Both the position numbers and the translations under genes were made by a program. Source: JAGZHZ01 sp963929865 (lineage in GTDB: Bacteria > Bacillota > Clostridia > Lachnospirales > Lachnospiraceae). Taken from it: a stretch of DNA of 6,635 nt. Shown in pieces: positions 1 through 5,487 of the stretch; position 1 is the stretch's first letter, and each line of letters opens with the position of its first letter. Under the pieces are notes generated by a model that had not been told where the DNA came from, did not search any database, and saw nothing but the letters and a program-made list of their open reading frames with translations. The stretch spans positions 1 to 6,635 of the forward strand of contig CAWVKK010000055.1 in assembly GCA_963929865.1 (NCBI GenBank), given 5' to 3'.

Positions 1-26
1 AATCTCAGGACTTTTTTTGACGATAA

Positions 27-55
27 TTGCATATTTATAAAAAGCATGATATGAT
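27..55 (+). promoter_or_regulatory. Sigma-A-type promoter with extended -10
   Basis: A -35 box TTGCAT (27-32) is separated by exactly 17 bases from a -10 box TATGAT (50-55), which is preceded by TGA (47-49), an extended -10 motif. Transcription should begin near 61-63. That would leave the ATG at 64 almost without a leader and gives a leader of about 40 bases to the ATG at 103, supporting the latter as the start. The TTGACG at 17-22 is a better -35 hexamer but has no -10 at the right distance. Confidence 0.7.
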
Positions 56-89
56 AAACGGGAATGAAACAGACGGGTGGGAAAGAAAT

Positions 90-95
90 AGAGGT
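90..95 (+). promoter_or_regulatory. Ribosome binding site that decides the start at 103
   Basis: AGAGGT lies 7 bases before the ATG at 103, which is ideal spacing. The in-frame ATG at 64 is preceded only by AAACGGGA and falls at the predicted transcription start, so it is a poor initiation site. The 13 codons between them encode a polar stretch unlike the conserved start of the family. Confidence 0.7.
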
Positions 96-102
96 ATTAG
101 CA

Positions 103-1419
103 ATGAATCATTCACTTTATGAGTTACTTTGGTATTTTCTGATTTATTCTTTTGCCGGATGGTGCCTGGAGATTGTCTACGCGGCGGTGAGAAAGAGGAG
201 ATTTTTAAACCGCGGCATTTTAAACGGTCCCCTGTGTCCGGTGTATGGTCTGGGGATGATCCTGAGCCTGATTTTTTTTAAGTCTTTAAAGGACAATTTT
301 ATTTTTCTGATGATCGGGTGCGGGGCGATCGCGACTGTACTGGAATTTTTTACCGGAATTCTGCTCGAGAGACTGTTTAAAAAACGATGGTGGGATTATT
401 CGGACTATAAATACAATCTGGGCGGATATGTATGTTTGCCTTTCTCAATGGTATGGGGTCTGACGGCCGCACTGGCAATGGAATTTTTACATCCGATGAT
501 CGCGACTGTGATCGGATGGATTCCGACCTTCCTGGGCAACGCCTTTTTGATCGCCGCTTTTGTGATTGAGGGGATCGACGTCATCAGCGTGATGGGAATT
601 ATCGTGGAGGTCCGCCGTTACAACAAGAGAGTGGAGGATCTCGCACAGAGCATCCACCAGGTTTCAAACCGCCTGGGAAGGGCAATCTTTCTGTACATAG
701 AGAGACGTATGACAAAGGCGCATCCGCCTGTGGAGGTTGAAGACTCTCTGACAAAGAAAGTGAAAAAGACAGTCTTCGCGCAGGGGTGCAGCTTTCATAA
801 GCTGGTCTGGCTGTTCTTTATCGGAGCGTTTATCGGCGATCTGATCGAGACGGTATTCTGCCGGTTTTCCATGGGCAGATGGATGAGCAGAAGCAGCGTT
901 GTCTACGGACCCTTCAGCATTGTCTGGGGACTCGGCGTTGTGATTTTGACCGTCATGCTTTACAAATATAAAGATAAAAAAATTTCTTTTATCTTTGTGT
1001 TCGGAACGGTGATGGGAGGAGCGTACGAATACGTCTGCAGCGTGTTTACAGAGCTTGTATTTGGAGCGATTTTTTGGGACTACAGCAAGATTCCGCTGAA
1101 TCTGGGAGGCAGGATCAATCTTTTGTTCTGCTTTTTCTGGGGGATAGCGGCGGTGCTGTGGATCAAATATCTGTACCCGAAAATTTCAGGTCTGATCGAG
1201 AAGGTGCCGGTAAAGACCGGAACGGTCCTGACATGGATCATGATCGTGTTTATGACGATCAATATGGTGATCTCGGCGGCCGCGTTTGAGAGATATAATC
1301 AGAGATTTTACGGGGAAGAGGCCTCGACGGAGATCGAACATTTTCTGGATGAGCATTTCCCGGATGAGAGAATGGAAAAAATTTACCCGAGTGCAAAAAT
1401 GAGAAACAGCAAAAAATAA
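103..1419 (+). CDS. Putative ABC-transporter permease-like membrane protein (PF06541-type), internally duplicated
   Basis: This 438-residue integral membrane protein (counted from the ATG at 103) resembles the family annotated as putative ABC-transporter type IV or CmpB, whose transport role is unproven. About ten hydrophobic segments are visible, near residues 5-27, 47-60, 66-87, 111-133, 144-168, 232-252, 268-287, 294-320, 338-359 and 374-395. The two halves repeat the same motif order. Half one has GWCLE, RGILNGPLCPVYGLG (37-51), LEFFTGILLE (80-89) and WWDYSDYKYNLGG (96-108). Half two has GDLIE, VVYGPFSIVWGLG (266-278), YEYVCSVFTE (308-317) and FWDYSKIPLNLGG (324-336). A charged linker (about 170-230) joins them and a charged tail of about 40 residues ends the protein. 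It has its own promoter and terminator and no neighbouring ATPase gene, so an ABC role is not supported by context. Family membership is fairly sure; the function is unknown. Confidence 0.85.
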   Translation: MNHSLYELLWYFLIYSFAGWCLEIVYAAVRKRRFLNRGILNGPLCPVYGLGMILSLIFFKSLKDNFIFLMIGCGAIATVLEFFTGILLERLFKKRWWDYSDYKYNLGGYVCLPFSMVWGLTAALAMEFLHPMIATVIGWIPTFLGNAFLIAAFVIEGIDVISVMGIIVEVRRYNKRVEDLAQSIHQVSNRLGRAIFLYIERRMTKAHPPVEVEDSLTKKVKKTVFAQGCSFHKLVWLFFIGAFIGDLIETVFCRFSMGRWMSRSSVVYGPFSIVWGLGVVILTVMLYKYKDKKISFIFVFGTVMGGAYEYVCSVFTELVFGAIFWDYSKIPLNLGGRINLLFCFFWGIAAVLWIKYLYPKISGLIEKVPVKTGTVLTWIMIVFMTINMVISAAAFERYNQRFYGEEASTEIEHFLDEHFPDERMEKIYPSAKMRNSKK

Positions 1420-1422
1420 GAT

Positions 1423-1470
1423 AAGGATGGGCAGCGAGACGAAATGTTTCGAGTGCGCATCCTTTTTTTT
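1423..1470 (+). terminator. Rho-independent terminator after the duplicated membrane protein gene
   Basis: Four bases after the stop codon, AAGGATG (1423-1429) pairs with CATCCTT (1458-1464). Inside, GCA (1431-1433) pairs with TGC (1454-1456) and CGAAA (1440-1444) with TTTCG (1447-1451) at the tip. A run of eight T (1463-1470) begins within the closing arm. Hairpin plus T-run is the classic intrinsic terminator, and it separates this gene from the next one. Confidence 0.85.
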
Positions 1471-1569
1471 GGAATCCTTTCGGAATCGGAAATATAGATG
1501 AAGATGGGAAATTTGAAAGGAACGCGCGTGCGCGGACCAAAATTTTACAAAAGCTTTACGCCATCCGGG

Positions 1570-1598
1570 TGGAAAGAGAAAAAAAAGCATCGTATGAT
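1570..1598 (+). promoter_or_regulatory. Probable promoter of the HD-domain gene
   Basis: TGGAAA (1570-1575) lies 17 bases before TATGAT (1593-1598), the same -10 hexamer as the promoter at 27-55. Transcription would start near 1605, about 20 bases before the ATG at 1624, leaving just enough room for the ribosome binding site. The -35 box departs from TTGACA, so the confidence is moderate. The rest of 1471-1569 holds no gene; it contains a GGAATC direct repeat (1471-1476 and 1482-1487) and a GC-rich near-palindrome (GCGC-GT-GCGC) near 1524-1533. Confidence 0.5.
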
Positions 1599-1611
1599 AA
1601 AGAACGCGTTT

Positions 1612-1617
1612 AGGAGG
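1612..1617 (+). promoter_or_regulatory. Strong ribosome binding site that decides the start at 1624
   Basis: A perfect AGGAGG is placed 6 bases before the ATG at 1624. The same frame is open back to an ATG at 1498, but the predicted -10 box at 1593-1598 would then lie inside the coding region, and the 42 extra residues are a basic, low-complexity stretch with no recognisable domain. Confidence 0.8.
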
Positions 1618-1623
1618 AAAAAT

Positions 1624-2280
1624 ATGACATACGAAGAAATCAAAAACAATGAAGAGATTAATCTTCTGATTGAAAAGGGAAATGAAGTGCTCGGAGAACT
1701 CGGATACACGGAACACTCAAAAAAACACGCTGCGAAGGTGGCGCAGACAGCGGGAAAAATTTTAAAAGAGCTTGGATATAAAAAAAGCCAGATTGAACTG
1801 GCAAAAATCGCGGGATATATGCACGATATCGGCAACAGCATCAACCGCCACGACCACGCGCAGAGCGGCGGAATTCTGGCGTACCAGATCTTAAAAGAGC
1901 TGAAGATGCCGCTGAGCGACGCGATTTTGATCGCGGCGGCGATCGGAAACCACGATGAGGGAACCGGGACGGCAATCGACGTCGTCTCAGCGGCGCTGAT
2001 CCTTGCGGATAAGACAGATGTGCGCCGAAACAGAGTGCGCAACAAAGTGATCTCAAGCTTTGACGCGCATGACCGGGTCAATTATGCCGTATTGTCGGTA
2101 AAGCTGACAGTGAACACGGAAAAGAAAGTGATTCAGATGGACATGGATCTGGACGATTCTATGTGTACGGTGATGGACTATTTCGAGATTTTTCTGCAGA
2201 GAATGATGATGTGCAGGAGAGCGGCGGAAGTGCTGGGGTGCAAATTCAAGCTGACGGCGAACGGGAGCAAGCTGTGTTAA
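1624..2280 (+). CDS. HD-domain phosphohydrolase
   Basis: The 218-residue protein has no signal peptide or membrane segment and should be cytoplasmic. It carries the metal-binding pattern of the HD superfamily. H31 and H35 lie in EHSKKHA, the signature H67-D68 in YMHDIGN, H76 and H78 in NRHDHAQSG, H110-D111 in IGNHDEG, and D129/D132 in LADKTD. The HDIGN-HxHxxxG-GNHDEG-ADxxD order is typical of the single-domain HD hydrolases that cleave phosphate esters of nucleotides or cyclic nucleotides. The extra histidines after HD and the NHDEG segment recall the HD-GYP/RpfG-like layout, but no GYP motif is present, so cyclic-di-GMP hydrolysis should not be assumed. The C-terminal part (about 150-218) is an alpha/beta extension containing the acidic stretch MDMDLDD. 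It has its own promoter and strong ribosome binding site, so it appears to be transcribed alone. The family call is firm; the substrate is unknown. Confidence 0.88.
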   Translation: MTYEEIKNNEEINLLIEKGNEVLGELGYTEHSKKHAAKVAQTAGKILKELGYKKSQIELAKIAGYMHDIGNSINRHDHAQSGGILAYQILKELKMPLSDAILIAAAIGNHDEGTGTAIDVVSAALILADKTDVRRNRVRNKVISSFDAHDRVNYAVLSVKLTVNTEKKVIQMDMDLDDSMCTVMDYFEIFLQRMMMCRRAAEVLGCKFKLTANGSKLC

Positions 2281-2288
2281 AACAGCTT
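2269..2288 (+). repeat. Inverted repeat overlapping the stop codon of the HD gene
   Basis: AAGCTGT (2269-2275) pairs perfectly with ACAGCTT (2282-2288) across a 6-base loop that contains the TAA stop. It is followed by seven A rather than T, so it is not a canonical intrinsic terminator for + strand transcription. It may protect the 3' end of the mRNA or act together with the next hairpin (2300-2338). Confidence 0.5.
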
Positions 2289-2299
2289 AAAAAAATGCG

Positions 2300-2338
2300 T
2301 CTGGATTTTACACAGAGAAGAGCAATGTTAAATCCAGA
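2300..2338. terminator. Possible terminator hairpin, better oriented for the minus strand
   Basis: TCTGGATTT (2300-2308) pairs with AAATCCAGA (2330-2338); after one mismatch, AC (2310-2311) also pairs with GT (2327-2328), around a 15-base loop. On the + strand it is followed by TTAAATG with no T-run. On the minus strand it is followed, after a few bases, by seven T (complement of 2289-2295). It could therefore stop antisense transcription, or end the HD transcript inefficiently. Confidence 0.4.
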
Positions 2339-2379
2339 TTAAATGTAGTTGAAATGTGCGAAAACTGTATTGAAACCTG
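2339..2379 (+). promoter_or_regulatory. Possible regulator-binding repeats upstream of the phosphatase promoter
   Basis: TTAAATGTAG (2339-2348), TTGAAATGTG (2349-2358) and TTGAAACCTG (2370-2379) are similar decamers. The last two match at 8 of 10 positions and lie 21 bases (two helix turns) apart, and a weaker copy, GCGAAAACTG, lies between them at 2358-2367. The last copy includes the -35 box. Phased direct repeats overlapping a -35 box are how PhoB/PhoP-type activators bind, and the gene downstream is a phosphatase, but the repeats do not match a consensus I can recall with certainty. Confidence 0.25.
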
Positions 2380-2398
2380 ATTTTTACGGTGCTATACT
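2370..2398 (+). promoter_or_regulatory. Promoter of the phosphatase-YibE/F operon
   Basis: TTGAAA (2370-2375) is separated by 17 bases from TATACT (2393-2398), and TGC (2390-2392) supplies an extended -10. Transcription should start near 2403-2406, giving a leader of about 173 bases before the ATG at 2579. A second TATACT (2450-2455) has no matching -35 box. Confidence 0.65.
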
Positions 2399-2402
2399 TC
2401 AG

Positions 2403-2423
2403 ACGTCTTAAAGAAAAAGACGT
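2403..2423 (+). promoter_or_regulatory. Perfect hairpin or operator at the predicted transcription start
   Basis: ACGTCTT (2403-2409) is perfectly complementary to AAGACGT (2417-2423) across the 7-base loop AAAGAAA. It lies just downstream of the -10 box, on the expected +1. As RNA it would fold the very 5' end of the message, a known way of stabilising mRNA; as DNA it is a dyad a repressor could occupy. No T-run follows, so it is not a terminator. Confidence 0.5.
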
Positions 2424-2578
2424 GGATCCATGAAAATTTTTCTTTTGAGTATACTATTTATTTAAATGACAGCTAAAAAGCAGAACGCAAAATGATAATC
2501 TGTGATTCTACTAAAATGTGATTTCAGCAGTGACATACTGCAAGAAAATGAAATGATAAGAATCGAGGTAAAAGTGAT
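2424..2578 (+). other. Long leader of the phosphatase gene with a possible 11-residue peptide
   Basis: This untranslated leader holds a tiny frame, ATG at 2430 to TAA at 2463-2465, encoding MKIFLLSILFI, a hydrophobic peptide with only a weak GGA before it. It also has a direct repeat TGTGATT (2501-2507 and 2517-2523) and a small hairpin GCAGT/ACTGC (2527-2531 and 2537-2541). The ribosome binding site GAGGT (2565-2569) lies 9 bases before the phosphatase start. I recognise no known riboswitch class here. The peptide reading is weak. Confidence 0.3.
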
Positions 2579-4141
2579 ATGAAAAGAAAATTGATTGCAA
2601 GTGTATTAACTTTCATGATGGTGGCAAGCGCTTGTCCAAGTGTTTTTGCAGCGACAGAACACTACAACGACAGCAGCAAGACAGGATCAGCAGAAGAATG
2701 GCAAGAGTACAAAGAAAACTGGAGTGAGATTGCACAAGATTATACAAAAGTATCTTTAACACCTGGAAAAGATGAAACAGAGCTGAATTTTGCGTGGTAC
2801 AGTGAAAAACAGGATACAGAGGCAACCCCGGTTGTCCATTTTGGAACAGACCAGAATGCGTTGGAAGTTTTCGAGGGAGAATACGGAGATGTCGATACTT
2901 CTTTAACCGGCGGAAAAGAATATGAATACAACCATGTAACCGTGACAGGCTTGGAACCGAACACCACGTATTATTATACGGTGGAGAGAAACGGGGAAGA
3001 GAGTGAAGTCGTTGAATATCAGACACAGGATACAGACAGTGTAAAAATTCTGTACGTAGGTGACCCGCAGATCGGAGCTTCCAAAGGACAGCCTCAGGAC
3101 GGAGGAGAGCTGACAGCAGACGAGGGCGCAGCCAACACAGCAGCATGCAACGATGGATTTGCATGGAACAGAACATTAAACATTGCACTGGAGCAGACGC
3201 CGGATTTAAATTTTGTCATCTCAGCAGGCGACCAGGTCAATAAGACAGGACAGCCAAAGGAAGAAGAGTATGCAGCTTATCTGGATCCGGAAGTACTGGC
3301 ATCTCTGCCGGTGGCAACGACAATCGGAAACCATGATTCCTTAAATCCGGATTATATGTATCACTTCTATAATCCGAACGCAACCGACAACGGAGCGACA
3401 GAGGCAGGCGGCGACTACTACTATTCCTATGGAGACGGACTGTTCATCGTTCTGAACACAAACAACTACAATGTGGCAGAACACGCAGAGACGATCAAGG
3501 AAGCAATCGCATCCGATCCGGACGCAGCATGGAGAATCGTGACGATTCACCAGGATATCTACGGCTCAGGATTAGACCACTCTGACACAGACGGTATGAT
3601 TCTGCGCACACAGCTGACGCCGCTGTTCGACGAGAACGATATCGACGTTGTTCTTCAGGGACATGACCATACATACAGCAGATCAAAATTACTCTACAGC
3701 GACGGTCTGACACATTCCGGATATGAGTTCCGCTTAAATGAAGAGGGAACAGATTATGACTGGGATCACGCTTACAATATCGACACAGATGAGAAGATCG
3801 CATTCGCACCGGAAGCAACCGACGCGGACGCTACCGCGCTGTACGAGGCATTCGTAGAGGACAACAACTGCTACACAATCGAAGATGTAGAAGGAAATAC
3901 TGTGACAGATCCGGTTGGAACTCTGTACATGACAGCAAACTCTTCCACAGGATCAAAATTCTATGAGCTGATCAGCGTACAGCAGGACTACATCGCAAAC
4001 CGCAGCCAGAACTGGCTTCCGTCCTACTCCGTTATCACGATGGATGCGACAACTTTCCAGATCGATACGTATCAGATCACAGACGATGGCACAGTAGAAC
4101 AGATCGACGATACCTTCACGATCCAGAAGACAGCAGAATAA
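2579..4141 (+). CDS. Secreted purple-acid-phosphatase-like metallophosphoesterase
   Basis: This 520-residue protein begins with a signal peptide (basic MKRK, hydrophobic 5-22, cleavage likely after VFA at 24 or 25), so it should be exported to the cell surface or medium; there is no LPXTG or C-terminal anchor. Residues about 55-150 form a fibronectin-like beta domain of the purple acid phosphatase N-terminal kind (GLEPNTTYYYTV at 124-135). The catalytic metallophosphatase domain follows, with the five blocks in order: GDPQ (D162), SAGDQV (D218), GNHD (N251, H252), H324 in VTIHQD, and GHDH (H362, H364). These supply the two-metal centre that hydrolyses phosphate monoesters or diesters. The tyrosine iron ligand of true purple enzymes, three residues after the second Asp, is replaced by N221. 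Residues about 370-450 are an insertion of the lid kind, and the protein ends without a membrane segment. It is the first gene of an operon with the YibE/F gene 13 bases downstream. The family is firm; the substrate is not known. Confidence 0.9.
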   Translation: MKRKLIASVLTFMMVASACPSVFAATEHYNDSSKTGSAEEWQEYKENWSEIAQDYTKVSLTPGKDETELNFAWYSEKQDTEATPVVHFGTDQNALEVFEGEYGDVDTSLTGGKEYEYNHVTVTGLEPNTTYYYTVERNGEESEVVEYQTQDTDSVKILYVGDPQIGASKGQPQDGGELTADEGAANTAACNDGFAWNRTLNIALEQTPDLNFVISAGDQVNKTGQPKEEEYAAYLDPEVLASLPVATTIGNHDSLNPDYMYHFYNPNATDNGATEAGGDYYYSYGDGLFIVLNTNNYNVAEHAETIKEAIASDPDAAWRIVTIHQDIYGSGLDHSDTDGMILRTQLTPLFDENDIDVVLQGHDHTYSRSKLLYSDGLTHSGYEFRLNEEGTDYDWDHAYNIDTDEKIAFAPEATDADATALYEAFVEDNNCYTIEDVEGNTVTDPVGTLYMTANSSTGSKFYELISVQQDYIANRSQNWLPSYSVITMDATTFQIDTYQITDDGTVEQIDDTFTIQKTAE

Positions 4142-4146
4142 GGCGG
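4140..4146 (+). promoter_or_regulatory. Ribosome binding site for the GTG start at 4155
   Basis: AAGGCGG overlaps the last bases of the phosphatase stop codon and lies 8 bases before GTG at 4155. The first in-frame ATG is about 110 codons later and would remove the first membrane segment, so the GTG is almost certainly used. The overlap suggests that translation of the two genes is linked. Confidence 0.7.
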
Positions 4147-4154
4147 TCATACGC

Positions 4155-5393
4155 GTGAAGCAGGATGATACAAAGCAGAGACGACAGCTCTCCAGGGGCG
4201 GAGCTGTCAAATGGCTCTGCATTTTTCTTTTTACAGCCCTTTTTGCCGTTTTTGTCGTAAAATTAAATCAAGTAGAAAAGACACAGATCGTCTCAAGGGA
4301 CGGTCAGACATTTGAAAAGGCCACAGTACTGGAAGTCCTGCAGGATAATCTGCAGCCGGACGGGTCGCGGGCGGGAGAGCAGAGAGTCCGCGTCGAGATT
4401 AAAACAGGAGAGCGTGCAGGTGAAGAACTCGTTGTCACAAGCAGCTCCGGGTATCTGTTCGGAGCAGGATGTACGCCGGGGATGGACGTCATCATCATCC
4501 AGAGCGTCGCCGGGGATACTGTGATCGCAAGCGTCTACTCTCAGGACCGCGAATGGGTGATCTACATTTTTGCGGCTTTATATATTCTGGCGCTCTGCCT
4601 CATCGGAGGAAAACAGGGAATCAAGGGAAGCGCCGGATTGATCTTTACATTCTTCTGCGTGATTTTTGTATACCTGCCCTGTATTTACCGGGGTGTCTCC
4701 CCATTTTGGGCAGCCGTGTTTGTATGCATGATCACGACGGTTGTGACAATGTATTTTATCGGAGGAAGCACAAGAAAGACAGTCGCGGCGATCGGAGGAA
4801 CCATGGTCGGAGTTTTGATCGCAGGAATCGCGGCACAGCTGTTCAGCCTTGCCTCCGGCATTACCGGATACAATGTGTCAGACATCGAAAGTCTGCTGAC
4901 GCTTTGGAATACAAATGGAATTCAGGTGGGCGGTCTTTTGTTCTCCGGACTTCTGATTTCGAGTATGGGAGCAGTGATGGACGTGGCGATGTCGATCAGC
5001 AGCTCGATGGCGGAGATTGTCAATCAGAATCCTTCTCTCTCCAGAAAAGCGCTCCTAAAGGCGGGACTGCAGATCGGAAGAGATATGATGGGGACAGACA
5101 GCAATACTCTGATCCTCGCATTCGCAGGAAGCAGCGTGAGTATGCTGATTCTGGACTATGCGTATGATCTGCCGTATCAGCAGATCATCAATTCCAACAA
5201 CATCGGAATTGCGATCATGCAGGGATTGTCCGGAAGCTTCGGCATTGTTCTGAGCGTTCCGTTCACCGTGCTGATTGCCGCATTTTTATATAAATGGAAG
5301 AAAAAACAGCCTTCTGTCCAGACAGCACTGGAAGAAACTGAGAAAAATTCACGGGAAAGTGTGACTAATACCGCACAGATCGGGGAAAAATAG
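4155..5393 (+). CDS. YibE/F family integral membrane protein
   Basis: The 412-residue protein matches the YibE/F-like family (PF07907), polytopic membrane proteins without an established function. An N-terminal membrane segment (about 19-37) is followed by a soluble, probably extracellular beta-rich domain (about 40-130). The membrane domain then has helices near 133-150, 158-177, 183-201, 208-231, 257-279, 316-335 and 352-379. Family hallmarks are the GAVMDVAMSISSS segment (272-284), followed by KAGLQIGRDMMGTDSNTLILAFAG (302-325) between the last helices. The C-terminal tail (380-412) is charged and cytoplasmic. It starts with GTG, 13 bases after the phosphatase stop, with no promoter or terminator between them, so it is co-transcribed. 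A transport role tied to the phosphatase product is possible but is inferred only from gene order. The family assignment is strong. Confidence 0.88.
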   Translation: MKQDDTKQRRQLSRGGAVKWLCIFLFTALFAVFVVKLNQVEKTQIVSRDGQTFEKATVLEVLQDNLQPDGSRAGEQRVRVEIKTGERAGEELVVTSSSGYLFGAGCTPGMDVIIIQSVAGDTVIASVYSQDREWVIYIFAALYILALCLIGGKQGIKGSAGLIFTFFCVIFVYLPCIYRGVSPFWAAVFVCMITTVVTMYFIGGSTRKTVAAIGGTMVGVLIAGIAAQLFSLASGITGYNVSDIESLLTLWNTNGIQVGGLLFSGLLISSMGAVMDVAMSISSSMAEIVNQNPSLSRKALLKAGLQIGRDMMGTDSNTLILAFAGSSVSMLILDYAYDLPYQQIINSNNIGIAIMQGLSGSFGIVLSVPFTVLIAAFLYKWKKKQPSVQTALEETEKNSRESVTNTAQIGEK

Positions 5394-5406
5394 AGGTATT
5401 ATAAAG

Positions 5407-5453
5407 ACAGCGCCAGGATAAAAAGATCAAAATCTTGGCGCTGTGATATCTTT
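5407..5453 (+). terminator. Hairpin terminator after the YibE/F gene
   Basis: A 13-base-pair stem, ACAGCGCCAGGAT (5407-5419) with ATCTTGGCGCTGT (5432-5444), is perfect apart from one G-T wobble and has a 12-base A-rich loop. It is followed only by GATATCTTT rather than a long T-run, so termination may be partial. Some readthrough into the lactate dehydrogenase gene is possible, since no clear promoter is visible in the 43 bases between the stem and that gene. Confidence 0.65.
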
Positions 5454-5487
5454 AAGAAGCGGATATTAGAAACAGGAGGTCAGGAAT

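Noticed and set aside
91..99. GAGGTATTA also occurs at 5393-5401, suggesting a repeat
   Set aside because: A nine-base match in this length is weak, one copy is a ribosome binding site, and the flanks do not match.
1186..1716. A 176-codon minus-strand frame spanning the first terminator
   Set aside because: It crosses a strong terminator and two genes on the other strand, and its sequence shows no family resemblance.
1545..2081. A 178-codon open frame on the minus strand opposite the HD gene
   Set aside because: It is antisense to a gene with clear catalytic motifs, has no domain of its own, and is rich in Ser, Phe and Ile as expected for the complement of a coding frame.
2450..2455. A second TATACT as an alternative promoter for the phosphatase
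   Set aside because: No -35-like hexamer lies 16-18 bases upstream and no TGn precedes it, whereas the promoter at 2370-2398 has both.
2501..2523. TGTGATT direct repeat as an operator
   Set aside because: Two 7-base copies 16 bases apart in A/T-rich DNA are easily due to chance and no promoter element is placed to be controlled by them.
2424..2578. A riboswitch in the long phosphatase leader
   Set aside because: Only small hairpins and direct repeats are visible, with no conserved core of a known class and no terminator-antiterminator pair before the start codon.
4469..5167. A 232-codon + strand frame within the YibE/F gene
   Set aside because: It is an alternative frame of a clear membrane protein; the product is rich in Arg, Gly and Asp with no domain, as expected from a shifted frame.
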